NCBI RefSeq assembly: GCF_003400205.1
Contig: NZ_QUQV01000011.1
Coordinates: 81,001-145,000 of the forward strand
Direction: 5' to 3'
Length of the DNA stretch: 64,000 bases
DNA from: Bacillus sp. HNG
GTDB taxonomy: Bacteria; Bacillota; Bacilli; Bacillales; Bacillaceae_L
A program made the translations under genes and the position numbers. The number at the start of each line of letters is the position of its first letter. Position 1 is the first letter of the stretch. Positions 24,062 through 33,616 of this stretch are shown here, piece by piece. The notes below the pieces were generated by a model. That model searched no databases and had not been told where the DNA came from. It was given only the letters and a program-made list of their open reading frames with translations.

Positions 24062-25831
24062 ATGTCATCCGTCGATCTTTTCAATCAAAGGAACATTATT
24101 GATCTTTCTTGGAAACGATGTCAAAGGTTTGGACTTTCACCCACCGGCCCAATTAAAGATATCAAATTTACGGGCAAGAAATTACAAGAGGTACTAACAG
24201 AGAATGAGCATTTGATCAACCATACGACCGCCATTTTAGAAAAGCTTTATCCTACCATCCATTCAAGTGGGATTGTGACAGTGATCGCTGACGGTAATGG
24301 AACCATCATTCATAAAATAGGTAATCTCGATATCGATGAATCTATTGACTATTTTTCAATTGGCTCAAATTGGTCAGAGGAAGTGAAGGGGACAAATGCC
24401 ATTGGACTTGCCATTTATGAGAAAAAAAACATCATCACCCACGCAGAACATCATTTCCATGTGAAGAATCACTTTCTCACCTGTGCGGCAAGCCCCATTT
24501 TTTCTCCAAGTGGCCAATTTATCGGAGCAGTTAATATAAGTGCTAGGAAAGAATTATTTCATCCTTCGATGGTTTCTTTAGCAAGTATGATTGTAGAAGC
24601 TGTGCAAAATCGATTGCTCATGGATCATGTCAACCGAGAAAAGCTACTAGCCTTAAAAGAATTAGAAATTACTGGGAATTTATGCTCAACTCCACATCTT
24701 ACACTCGATCATGAAAGAAGAATTATTCGTGCAAACAAACCCGCTCAGCAATTATTAGGCAGTGATTGTATTGGACAGGAATTTCATATGAAAGGTGGCT
24801 CTTCGGTCGATATTATTGACGATTATTCAAATTCAGTTTTTCGTTCTGTTGTTTCCTTACAAAGAAATAGCACTAAATCCTCCCAGGACAAAAAGCTTTA
24901 TACCATCTCTGATATGATTGGCTCCTGTTCAAAAATAGAAAATGTAAGGAAAATTGTTAAAAAGGCTTCCCTATCTGAGTACCCGATCATCATTTATGGA
25001 GAAAGTGGAACAGGAAAGGAATTAGTCGCGCAATCCTTACATACATCGGGTACACGGAAAACGCAGCCATTTGTTGCGGTTAATTGCAGTGCCATCCCTG
25101 ATAGTTTGATTGAGAGTGAATTATTTGGTTACGAACGAGGTGCTTTTACAGGTGCTAGACGAGAAGGAGCTCCTGGTAAATTCGAACTTGCTGACGGCGG
25201 GACGATTTTCTTAGATGAAATTGGGGATATGTCGTTGAAGGCACAAGCAGCCCTACTACGTGTTTTACAAGAAAAAACGGTAACCCGAATTGGCGGAGAT
25301 TCCGTTAAATTCATTGATACGAGAGTAATCGCTGCAACCAATAAAAATTTGCGCGAGGAAGTACAAGCAGGAAGATTTAGAGAGGATTTATACTATCGGT
25401 TAAGAGGGATTTTTATAACACTGCCGCCTCTACGAAATCGAACTGACATTATCGAGCTAGCCGAACATTTAATAACAAAGCTAGATACCCCCTCTATTAC
25501 TTTATCGGAGGATGCGAAGCAAAAACTAATCTCCTATCATTGGCCAGGCAATGTACGGGAGCTGAAAAGTGTTCTGATGCAGGCCTCATTTTTTGCAGAA
25601 GATCATATCATTAACGGTGATGATTTACATTTTGAAGATGAATTTGAGCGTCAGCCAAGTCGTGAAAGTTCCGAAGTAAACACTTCCCTTTCACTGACGA
25701 ACACGGAAAAAATGGCGATTCTGCATACCTTACATTCTGTAGACTGGAATATTACGAAAGCTGCCAACATCCTACAAATCAGTCGAAATACGCTATATCT
25801 AAAAATAAAAAAGTATAAATTGGAGAGGTAG
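24062..25831 (+). CDS. Sigma-54-dependent activator (AcoR-like, GAF-AAA-Fis)
   Basis: A 589-aa enhancer-binding protein. An N-terminal sensory region with a GAF-like domain (about 50-190) is followed by a short PAS-like linker, an AAA+ domain with Walker A GESGTGKE (313-320), the sigma-54-contact loop GAFTGA (360-365), Walker B GTIFLDEIGDM and a second-region-of-homology arginine, and a Fis-type HTH at the end (WNITKAANILQISRNTLYLK). It is divergent from the dehydrogenase-aquaporin operon, which has a clear sigma-54 promoter, and is very likely its activator. The ligand may be an alcohol, diol or aldehyde. Confidence 0.93.
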   Translation: MSSVDLFNQRNIIDLSWKRCQRFGLSPTGPIKDIKFTGKKLQEVLTENEHLINHTTAILEKLYPTIHSSGIVTVIADGNGTIIHKIGNLDIDESIDYFSIGSNWSEEVKGTNAIGLAIYEKKNIITHAEHHFHVKNHFLTCAASPIFSPSGQFIGAVNISARKELFHPSMVSLASMIVEAVQNRLLMDHVNREKLLALKELEITGNLCSTPHLTLDHERRIIRANKPAQQLLGSDCIGQEFHMKGGSSVDIIDDYSNSVFRSVVSLQRNSTKSSQDKKLYTISDMIGSCSKIENVRKIVKKASLSEYPIIIYGESGTGKELVAQSLHTSGTRKTQPFVAVNCSAIPDSLIESELFGYERGAFTGARREGAPGKFELADGGTIFLDEIGDMSLKAQAALLRVLQEKTVTRIGGDSVKFIDTRVIAATNKNLREEVQAGRFREDLYYRLRGIFITLPPLRNRTDIIELAEHLITKLDTPSITLSEDAKQKLISYHWPGNVRELKSVLMQASFFAEDHIINGDDLHFEDEFERQPSRESSEVNTSLSLTNTEKMAILHTLHSVDWNITKAANILQISRNTLYLKIKKYKLER

Positions 25832-25840
25832 ATAGGTTTA

Positions 25841-25889
25841 GGGCCTGCCCCCGAGTGTGGAAATACTTTTGTACACTGGGGGCAAGCCC
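25841..25889. repeat. Intergenic hairpin repeat (family member C)
   Basis: GGGCCTGCCCCCGAGTGT pairs with ACACTGGGGGCAAGCCC. The loop AAATACTTTT resembles member A at 13971. It lies between two convergent genes and may act as a bidirectional terminator. Confidence 0.8.
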
Positions 25890-25897
25890 TTTTACCC

Positions 25898-27217
25898 TTA
25901 ATACGTTCCCGCTGACTCAAAACTTCCTTCATCCTTCAAATAACTATTAAAGAATTCTAGTACAATTTCATTCATCGTTTCTAGTACTTTGTATTTATCG
26001 GAAGCATGAGAATTAGTGCCCTTTTCTACTGGACTATTCATCATTTTAACAAGTAACGGTGACACAAGCGGTAAATCAGTAAGACTCAAGTGATTGGTTC
26101 CTTTAATATACACCTCGTATGCATCAGGTGCCGTTTCCGAAATATATTGTTGTGGAACCACTAGTTCTGGATCTGTCACATTAGCCATTAAGTTCTTCAT
26201 CGTATCCGTATAGATACTTAGTAAAGGAACCGGATAAATATCTTTATTAATTACTGGTTTGCCATTCTCAACTCCCAGTACTTCTCCAAGTAAGTCTGCA
26301 TCCAAATTGATAACTGCAGTAATGTCGTTACGATCCCGACCTAGCTTTGCAGCGGCAGCACCACCTAACGAATGTCCAATTAATCCGATTTCAGTTGTGT
26401 CTATCAGCTGATACAATTCATCTGAATTATCATCATCAGCTTTTTGCTTAATGGTATCAATCACGAAATTAATGTCATCCGTTCTCAATTGCAACCATTT
26501 TTGTTCAAGGTTAAAGACCGTCCCCTCATCATATACCCCATTATTGACATCCTCTACTTCTTGCATAAAGGAAGAGTCCACCATCGTAATCTTGCCACTT
26601 GCATCTTTTGTGTATAAGGAATGATACGGATGATCGATTGAAACAACAACATACCCATTACTTGCTAGATTTTGAAAAGTAGACGTATTACTTGCTTTAA
26701 TTCCATATGCACCGTGAGAAAACACAATAAGCGGATATTTTCCTTCCGCATTCTTTGGATACCAAATTTCAATATTCACTTCTCTGTTACCATCTGATTC
26801 AGCGAAAGTCTCGATTCGATTGTCATCCGTGAATGTAAACAATTTTGTCTTAACATCGTAATCACCGCTTACCGCTACAGCTTTATGCTGTGGGAAAATG
26901 ATGGCAGGTAATAACGCAACAGCTACCAAGACCCACACTCCCACTGCCTTTACGATATTTCCAACAGGACGATACTTTTTCTCTTGCTTATTTCTTACTA
27001 TTGAAATAGTCGAAATAACACCAAAAATGAATAATATAGCTGTCAGTGGAATCCACCTGAAACTCCAATTAATGATCGTCACAAATACAACAAAAATAAT
27101 AAAAGCACTAATACGCACCCAATTTCTAATTCGCTTCTGACTAGATTTAGTCAGAATGCTATGTACCGCCAACCCAATCTCAATAACCCCTGCTAAAATA
27201 AGTAGCACGATCCCCAT
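25898..27217 (-). CDS. Membrane-anchored alpha/beta hydrolase (PAF-acetylhydrolase-like)
   Basis: A 439-aa lipase/esterase. The first 125 residues hold about four membrane helices; the remaining 300 form an alpha/beta hydrolase domain with the nucleophile elbow GHSLGGAAA, an oxyanion-type FSHGAYG segment and a late GTNHLSL histidine. The topology suggests an esterase at the membrane surface. The family resembles platelet-activating-factor acetylhydrolase-like enzymes; the substrate is not known. The start follows GGGGGAAAATCA. It converges with the sigma-54 activator gene. Confidence 0.88.
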   Translation of the reverse strand: MGIVLLILAGVIEIGLAVHSILTKSSQKRIRNWVRISAFIIFVVFVTIINWSFRWIPLTAILFIFGVISTISIVRNKQEKKYRPVGNIVKAVGVWVLVAVALLPAIIFPQHKAVAVSGDYDVKTKLFTFTDDNRIETFAESDGNREVNIEIWYPKNAEGKYPLIVFSHGAYGIKASNTSTFQNLASNGYVVVSIDHPYHSLYTKDASGKITMVDSSFMQEVEDVNNGVYDEGTVFNLEQKWLQLRTDDINFVIDTIKQKADDDNSDELYQLIDTTEIGLIGHSLGGAAAAKLGRDRNDITAVINLDADLLGEVLGVENGKPVINKDIYPVPLLSIYTDTMKNLMANVTDPELVVPQQYISETAPDAYEVYIKGTNHLSLTDLPLVSPLLVKMMNSPVEKGTNSHASDKYKVLETMNEIVLEFFNSYLKDEGSFESAGTY

Positions 27218-27324
27218 TGATTTTCCCCCAAATTTAGTATCAAATCTTTTTTCATTACGGAAAAATTATAATCGTTCTTCCATTAAATGTATATCATTTT
27301 TTACGGATTCTTTAAAAAACAAAA

Positions 27325-27364
27325 AACACTCATCAACATTGATTTATCAACATTTGAGAGTGTT
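27325..27364 (-). terminator. Terminator after GNAT gene
   Basis: On the minus strand AACACTCTCAA pairs with TTGATGAGTGTT, followed by TTTTTTG. Confidence 0.75.
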
Positions 27365-27434
27365 CTACTTTTACTTTATTTTACTTGTTATAACCATACA
27401 ATAAATGATCAATACCCAAACTAACCAGTTTTGT

Positions 27435-28082
27435 CTAAGCAAAAAATTGCATGTATTCTTCATCTCTAAGAATCTTCACCATATAATCATAGGGATGTTG
27501 ATTAATTTGGATAACTTTCTGTTCCTTATAGCCCGTTCGTTTATAGAGTTTCTTTGCAATCGGATTATCATGTGCAACATTTAAAGAAACCCTTGAATAT
27601 CCCTTTTCTAATGCGATTTTCTCAGCTTCTTTTAGGAGCAATGTTCCGATTCCATAGCCTCGGAACCGGTCATCAACACATATAGTGTCCACATAATAAT
27701 CCCCTTCGTCGGCTTCTTTATCTAAAAAAACGTCCTCATCCCTACTCTTCTTTCTTAACCGTCTCAAGATAGGCTCGTCCAAACGAGGAGCATCTTCTCC
27801 TGGATAAATAATGAGAATCCCCGCTACTTCTCCCAAAATATCGGCAACAATGATATTTTGATAGCTTAAACGATTATTCTCATCGCAAAAAAATTGAGAC
27901 AGCGTTTTGCGAATGTTTTCTTTCTTCGTTTGACCTGTCAGTTGCTCCGCAATATCGTGAATGGCAATATGAATAAGTTCTGCTGCTTTAGTAGCATCCA
28001 TCTTCACAGCACCTCTAATCTTCAATTCTTCCGCAAAACTGTTATCTACATTTCGTTTATTTATTATTGCTCTATTTTTCAA
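27435..28082 (-). CDS. GNAT family N-acetyltransferase
   Basis: A protein of up to 215 aa with an acetyl-CoA-dependent N-acetyltransferase fold. Seen: the beta4 strand DYYVDTICVDDRFRGYGIGT with the pyrophosphate loop RFRGYGIGTLLL, then SRVSLNVAHDNPIAKKLYKR and a C-terminal GYKEQKVI strand. The substrate is unknown. The true start is uncertain because the family-like sequence begins near residue 21 (LKIRGAVK) and no strong ribosome site marks either position. Confidence 0.85.
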   Translation of the reverse strand: MKNRAIINKRNVDNSFAEELKIRGAVKMDATKAAELIHIAIHDIAEQLTGQTKKENIRKTLSQFFCDENNRLSYQNIIVADILGEVAGILIIYPGEDAPRLDEPILRRLRKKSRDEDVFLDKEADEGDYYVDTICVDDRFRGYGIGTLLLKEAEKIALEKGYSRVSLNVAHDNPIAKKLYKRTGYKEQKVIQINQHPYDYMVKILRDEEYMQFFA

Positions 28083-28207
28083 TTAAATTCCCTCTGTTCT
28101 TATTCATCGTTGTAAGTACGCTCTTTAAACCGTAAACTTTTAAATTAGCATACCATACAAACTTCATAAATGAATAGGGTTGTGTCATTTTGTTGTCTTC
28201 ATACAAA

Positions 28208-28246
28208 GAAAATCCCACTACATCTACCAATGCTAATGGGATTTTC
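28208..28246 (-). terminator. Terminator after GH3 gene
   Basis: GAAAATCCCA pairs with TGGGATTTTC around an 18-base loop, followed on the minus strand by TTTG. It lies 20 bp past the stop of the GH3 gene. Confidence 0.75.
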
Positions 28247-28265
28247 TTATTATTCATTTCACTAC

Positions 28266-30242
28266 TCAATAAGTAAGTCCAAAATTATATCGATACCTAT
28301 TTCCTGCTTTATCCTGATACGTATAAGATGGGGCCTCGTCATATCCTGGTACATCACCTGCTTCATTTTTCACTGCTTCTTGACTAGCAGGGATGGATAT
28401 AGGAAGTCTTCCTACCGGATTAAATTTTCCACGAATCAGTTCTACGACTGCCTCTGTTTTTGTACCAAACGTTCCTATTACGGCGGCTGCATTTGGTTCA
28501 ATCCTGTTAATTAGCCATGGATTGGAGAAGTTAATTACCGTTATAGTGGGAACTGTCTGTTGAATTTTTACGATTTGATCTACTTGTTCCACACCTGTCT
28601 CTGGACCAATCACTACAGATGGTTTATTTGCAAACAAGTCTTGAAATGGTTTGACCCAGACAAAGGCATGTGTCGCATCTTCTATCTTATCCACAATCGT
28701 AATAGAACGATCGTGATTTCTTATTTTTTGCTTTAATTTCTTAGTTTCTTGCCCGTTTTCTCCACCAGGGAACATTTCAACGTAGAGTCGAACATCGGAA
28801 ATTGTTTTATCTTGTAATGGCAGTAGATTACGATCATTTCGCAATAGTACAACCGACCTGCGATGCGCATCATCTGCAACCTTTTGAGATTCTGGATTAT
28901 TGGCAATAGTTAAAGCCTGTTCTGGATCGACATATGGATTTTCAAAAAGCCCTAATTTCATCATTTCCGTTAAGATATACGTGGCTGAACGATTAATTTG
29001 TTCTTCTTTCACTAAGCCCTGATTTACAGCATTAATAATCGGTTTTGGATTCGGTACCCCAGAAAAAATATTAGTTCCAGCATTGATTGCTTTTGCAAAT
29101 CGCTGCTCTAACGATAAATTCTGTGCACCCCACGCTCGATCAATCACCGCACTTGTATCTGAATTAACATAGCCTAAGAATTTCAATTCGTCTCGCAAAT
29201 ATCCATTAATAAATTGTTCATTAAGTGCAAAAGCAACTTCTTCAAACTGTTGATTTGGACTAAAATGTGGTAATCCTTGTTCTGCGCTTTTGTTACTTGG
29301 GTATGCATAATAAGGCATAATGGAAGTTGTCTCTGCTTCAATAGCTGCCTTAAACGGTGGAATATGATACTTTAACAAACTACCAGGGGTTGGATAAATA
29401 TTATATTGTCCTTCTTTAAAATGAGGATCCCTTCCCTCTGCCCGCGCTCCCCCACCAGGAAAATGTCTCGTTGTTAATGATACACTGTTTTCATTTAATT
29501 CATCACCTTGAAAACCTTTAATCACATTGTAGACCATACCTGATACAAGTTCTGGATGTTCCCCAAATGTTTCTTGATTTCTTGCCCATAATGGGTCTGT
29601 AGCAACATCAGCTGAATAGCCGTACATCTTATGAATCCCTGCAGCTCTCCACTCTTTCGCAGCGATCTCACCAAACCTTCTTACCATAGCCGAATCACGT
29701 GTGGCTGCTAAACCTAAAGTATCTGGCCAATGAGAAAACTGTCCTGGCTCTTCAATTACAGGGATCGTTAAAGGATGATTTCTTGGATTAGAAATGACTA
29801 CAGCAGGAATTCCTAGTCTTGAAGCTTCAGCTGCTACTTGTAATTGATTCGTATGGTTTGCAATAACATTAGCACTCGGCATTTCTCTATAAATAAAATA
29901 ACGGGTATGCTGGTCAAGAAATTTATTGGGTAACACTAACGTACCTTCCTGAATTTTTGGAAATTCATTAATAGTAAGTATCCCAACCTTTTCTTCTAAC
30001 GTCATTTGAGACAATAAATCTTCCACCCTCTTTTCGGTAGACAACTCCCAGTTTTCGTACGGATCAAGCTTTCCATTATCATTTAAATCTCTAAATCGTT
30101 TTCCCTCCATTTTTAAGATCGCTTTTGTTCTTGTTTCAACATGCACATTTTTTTGAGCATGTACCTCTAGTTGTCCGATTGGTAATACCAAAACAAACGC
30201 CATCATACATAAAACTGTATTTCTTATGTATCGGGAATACAT
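28266..30242 (-). CDS. Secreted glycoside hydrolase family 3 protein
   Basis: An exported protein of about 658 aa. Seen: a signal peptide (ending near LEVHAQ), a calcium-loop-like DLNDNGKLDPYENW segment, MTLEEKVGIL, RHFPGGGARAEGRDPHF in place of the usual KHFPGHG, and GYVNSDTSAV at the nucleophile position (SD). The C-terminal GH3 sandwich contains AHRRSVVLLRND and FGTKTEAVVELIRGKFNPVG. It probably hydrolyses a beta-glucoside or beta-N-acetylhexosaminide outside the cell. The start at 30242 follows GGAGTGAGGAAG. Confidence 0.88.
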   Translation of the reverse strand: MYSRYIRNTVLCMMAFVLVLPIGQLEVHAQKNVHVETRTKAILKMEGKRFRDLNDNGKLDPYENWELSTEKRVEDLLSQMTLEEKVGILTINEFPKIQEGTLVLPNKFLDQHTRYFIYREMPSANVIANHTNQLQVAAEASRLGIPAVVISNPRNHPLTIPVIEEPGQFSHWPDTLGLAATRDSAMVRRFGEIAAKEWRAAGIHKMYGYSADVATDPLWARNQETFGEHPELVSGMVYNVIKGFQGDELNENSVSLTTRHFPGGGARAEGRDPHFKEGQYNIYPTPGSLLKYHIPPFKAAIEAETTSIMPYYAYPSNKSAEQGLPHFSPNQQFEEVAFALNEQFINGYLRDELKFLGYVNSDTSAVIDRAWGAQNLSLEQRFAKAINAGTNIFSGVPNPKPIINAVNQGLVKEEQINRSATYILTEMMKLGLFENPYVDPEQALTIANNPESQKVADDAHRRSVVLLRNDRNLLPLQDKTISDVRLYVEMFPGGENGQETKKLKQKIRNHDRSITIVDKIEDATHAFVWVKPFQDLFANKPSVVIGPETGVEQVDQIVKIQQTVPTITVINFSNPWLINRIEPNAAAVIGTFGTKTEAVVELIRGKFNPVGRLPISIPASQEAVKNEAGDVPGYDEAPSYTYQDKAGNRYRYNFGLTY

Positions 30243-30349
30243 CTTCCTCACTCCATTTAAAGTTGATATTATTCTTCATTAATATCCCTTTTTTGGGAAA
30301 AGAATATCCAACTGTTAAGGAGGACTTTATATAAGTTGAAAGCCCCTCA

Positions 30350-32275
30350 TTACCCACGCGATCTACCAAGTTCTTTTTGTAGAAATTGGATTTCCTTCTG
30401 TATACTAGGATAACCCTCTATTTCAGGAATTTCTTTCTGGTTTGGCAAAACATTTCGTGCTGCAGCATTAGCCATTGTTTCAAATGCAAATAAAATTTGT
30501 GCTAATTTTTCATCTGAAAGGATCGGCCGATTAGATTCTTTTGAACAATTTTCTAACAAGTATCCTAAATGCCTTATTGAAAAAAGAATCGGCCAGTAAT
30601 ATTCTAACGCCTTATGATTAGCAGGAATCTCACCTAAGGCGGTAGTATACAAAGTTTGCAAATTACTTAAATTGGTTCTCATTTTCAATCTTTCTCTACT
30701 CTGTCTTGCATTAAATCCTTCACCCTGATTCGAAAAAAGCACCAATAAAAACTGCGCTTGACTTCGAAGTGTTTTGCTCAGTAAATGGGGAATTCGGCTA
30801 GAAGCAGATTTTCTACCCACGAGATAAACCCCTAATAAACCAATCGTACTTCCTATGATAATGTCGATAAATCTCGCTTGTGCAAAATAGGAAAAACTAA
30901 ACAACTGGTTACTTGTGGTTTCAGCCATTAAGAGTGCATTTGGCGTAAAGAAAAGGGCTGCTAATCCATAATTTTTTACGATAAACAACTCGGTAATAAA
31001 TGTTAGTACTAATATAAACAATGCAATTATAAAACCAGATGGATGAAAGGATAGAATAAACCCGGCAATGACGATTCCAATTACTGTCCCAAAAAATCGT
31101 TGAATAGCACGATGAAAGGTTGCTACAATCGTTGCACCCGACATCACCGCTAAGCAAGATAACGGTACCCAATAGGATCGTTCAAATCCAAATTGATAGG
31201 CAATGATTGCAGCGATAGCCGTCATTATTCCAAGTCGTACTGACGAAATAAATACGATTGAATTTTTATCAAACGCCCCCATAAAAATCGTTTTTAGAGA
31301 GGGTTTATCAAATTGAATCGATTTTTTAATCTTACTAATTGGTTCATTTAGGATTGCATCTGCATTATAAATGGTTGTGAACAGCTCGCTTACTTGTGGT
31401 TCTAACTTCTCAGGCTGTAATATTCGTGGCTTTTCTTGCTTTTCACGCTTGTTTAAAGAATGGGCAAGCATTCGAGTAGATTGCCCTAGCTCTTTAGGTA
31501 AGGTTTGGCATGCATTTGAAAAATTTTCGACAACTGAAATAAATAATTCATTTGCATACTTATTTAATAGATACAATCGATTAAACATGTCAGTGGTACG
31601 CCATGGTATATAACTCGCTGAAAGGGTCTCTTCGGATTCATTAAGTACCTCTATTACTTTTTGCTTAGCTTCATTGAATTTAGTAGTTCCAACAGAATCC
31701 AGCAGTTCCGCCAATTGCAAATAAACTCTAGTTACAACGCTAGATTCCGGACCATGAGGGTTAAAAAACCACCCAATCATGGCAATCATCCATGATAAAC
31801 AACCACTAAGAAAGACTAATCCTGCTCGTAAGAATGCTTCATCTGGATTAATCGGCATTCCAGATGTCATGGCAAAAACTAATACAAAAAAGATGGCGGA
31901 AGGACCGGCTATTTTTAATGCACCGAACACAAAAATGACTACTGCTGCAATGATTCCCATCAAAATAGCAACTGCAAGCGGATATGGTGCACTAATCGTT
32001 CCCACATAGGTAACAATCGACAAACCGAGAACGACCGAAAAGATTTTCTTTGCTCGCTGCGCATATGGAATATTAAACACATATAAATAGGTAAAGCCAC
32101 CCAAGCCAGCGATTAATCCATAATGCAAATTCCCAAGTGCTAATCCTATCATAACCGGCAAGGCAGCTGCTAACCCCGCTCTAAAAGCTTTTAACCAAGG
32201 AAATGGTTTCTTATTCACTTGTAGTGCTTGCTTGATAATGGAAGGGCCTAGTGGGTTTGTTTGTTTGTCATTCAT
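30350..32275 (-). CDS. FUSC family inner-membrane transporter-like protein
   Basis: A 641-aa membrane protein with two blocks of about six helices each (residues 30-180 and 350-500) separated and followed by cytoplasmic helical regions. This is the layout of FUSC/YccS and aromatic-acid exporter proteins. Conserved-looking points include GLALGNLHYGLIAGLGGFTY near the N-terminus and the second-block FERSYWVPLSCLAVMSGATI and HRAIQRFFGTVIGI. It probably exports aromatic acids or other organic anions. It is monocistronic and is the last backbone gene before the island. Confidence 0.9.
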   Translation of the reverse strand: MNDKQTNPLGPSIIKQALQVNKKPFPWLKAFRAGLAAALPVMIGLALGNLHYGLIAGLGGFTYLYVFNIPYAQRAKKIFSVVLGLSIVTYVGTISAPYPLAVAILMGIIAAVVIFVFGALKIAGPSAIFFVLVFAMTSGMPINPDEAFLRAGLVFLSGCLSWMIAMIGWFFNPHGPESSVVTRVYLQLAELLDSVGTTKFNEAKQKVIEVLNESEETLSASYIPWRTTDMFNRLYLLNKYANELFISVVENFSNACQTLPKELGQSTRMLAHSLNKREKQEKPRILQPEKLEPQVSELFTTIYNADAILNEPISKIKKSIQFDKPSLKTIFMGAFDKNSIVFISSVRLGIMTAIAAIIAYQFGFERSYWVPLSCLAVMSGATIVATFHRAIQRFFGTVIGIVIAGFILSFHPSGFIIALFILVLTFITELFIVKNYGLAALFFTPNALLMAETTSNQLFSFSYFAQARFIDIIIGSTIGLLGVYLVGRKSASSRIPHLLSKTLRSQAQFLLVLFSNQGEGFNARQSRERLKMRTNLSNLQTLYTTALGEIPANHKALEYYWPILFSIRHLGYLLENCSKESNRPILSDEKLAQILFAFETMANAAARNVLPNQKEIPEIEGYPSIQKEIQFLQKELGRSRG

Positions 32276-32537
32276 CGTAATCCTTCTTTACTATTATTTT
32301 CTATATCATTATTCTCTAAAGAACACCTAAAAATTATGAAAATAGAGTAGCAAGAGAAATGGTTTCAAATATTAGTTCCTCAAAAAATGAGGCATAATTT
32401 CTATATGTATTTATGAAATATGAAGGATGATCAAATAGCTAGATCTTAACAATGGAAGTAGCATTTATAAATGTGGCTTTGACAGAGAAGTATGGGAGGT
32501 CAAACGTTTCCTATCCTAATTTATAGAGCAGTACAAA

Positions 32538-32580
32538 AAAACACCCGATAACGTTGATAAATCAACATTTTCGGGTGTTT
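32538..32580. terminator. Terminator left of island
   Basis: AAACACCCGA pairs with TCGGGTGTTT, with an inner GTTGAT/ATCAAC stem. It probably ended the original tRNA-Leu transcript before the island inserted, since it lies 35 bp beyond the tRNA 3' copy. Confidence 0.75.
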
Positions 32581-32613
32581 GTGTAATTAATAGTAACTCA
32601 TTTTCAACTAAAA

Positions 32614-32668
32614 GATACCGGTGGTCGGGGTCGAACCGACACTCCAGAAGGAACACGATTTTGAGTCG
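32614..32668 (-). repeat. Attachment site (left), duplicated 3' part of tRNA-Leu(CAA)
   Basis: A 55-bp sequence identical to 63393-63447. It covers the tRNA-Leu(CAA) gene from the anticodon loop to the discriminator base and two bases beyond. It lacks the 5' half, so it is not a functional tRNA. Confidence 0.95.
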
Positions 32669-32845
32669 CATTTTTAGGCTATAGGAAAAGAAAGTCAATA
32701 GGAACAAGGGTTAGAGGCTACTTTTTCACTCTTTCTCTTTTACCCCCGCACACGATTCGATACCTTTGCGTGCTTAATAAAGATATTCGCTATTTTTTCT
32801 CATTTTCCTTCTTTTTTAGTTCTTGCTTTTAGTCCTGCTTAAAAG

Positions 32846-33379
32846 TTAGACTAAATAAATATTACCTTTGTAGTCAATTTTACATTTATATAACCGATTG
32901 TTTTCACCAAGGGTTCTTTCATATACTGGTTGATTATTCTTTGTCACACCAAAACACATTAATTTATCTGAGTGTTTATTTAATAGCGTTATGAATTTTT
33001 TATCTCTACTGACTTTCGCTCCACCATTTCCCCAAAAGAGCACAAGTATGTCCGATTCTTCAACAGTTTTCTTTATGAAAGCAAAATTTTCTTCATCAAA
33101 TTTCTTATATTTTTTATCCAGGCTTTTTTTTGTATCACTTGTTTTTGCAAATAAATTTACAACACTTATAGAACCGTATTCTTTGGAAACCAATCGAGCA
33201 ATTCTACCTAAAGTCTGTCCAAGTATAAAAGGATTTGGGTTTATCTCTCTTGGATTATACATTATTACTCCACATTTTTGTTTATTCAGATCCCAAACTC
33301 TTTCGAGTTGATATCGACATTCCTTTTCTAAACAAAATATATTAAAGGCTCCTATTTTAAAATCTACTTTACTATACAT
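32846..33379 (-). CDS. DUF1643 family protein
   Basis: A 177-aa protein with the DUF1643 layout: a Cys-containing start (FCLEKECRYQLERVWD), CGVIMYNPREINPNPF (the VMxNPS-like motif), TLGRIARL, SISVVNLFAKTSD, and DILVLFWGNGG near residue 120. The biochemical function of the family is unknown; members are common on mobile elements and near restriction genes. It is the first gene inside the left attachment site and faces outward. RBS AGGAGAATTA. Confidence 0.85.
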   Translation of the reverse strand: MYSKVDFKIGAFNIFCLEKECRYQLERVWDLNKQKCGVIMYNPREINPNPFILGQTLGRIARLVSKEYGSISVVNLFAKTSDTKKSLDKKYKKFDEENFAFIKKTVEESDILVLFWGNGGAKVSRDKKFITLLNKHSDKLMCFGVTKNNQPVYERTLGENNRLYKCKIDYKGNIYLV

Positions 33380-33616
33380 TAATTCTCCTACCTTTTATTT
33401 ATTATTGAGAGGTCTTAAAAAAAAAGCAGGCATAGAGGGTGAAATAGATAAAATTATTAAAGGGAAATGGAATCAAGCAAAACTAAATTATCAAGTAGAT
33501 ACAACGATATTTTAATACTAAATATCTAAAAACTTAACTATAATTATACTTAATAGTATAATTATACCAAACTTATTTAAAAAGGCTTGCATGACTTTCA
33601 AGATTAGGAGAATAAT

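Noticed and set aside
28072..28269. 65-codon minus frame between the GH3 and GNAT genes
   Set aside because: Its first part is formed by the GH3 terminator hairpin and it overlaps the GNAT start; no ribosome site.
32614..32668. A seventh tRNA gene at the left att site
   Set aside because: Only the 3' part is present; the acceptor 5' strand and D-arm are missing.
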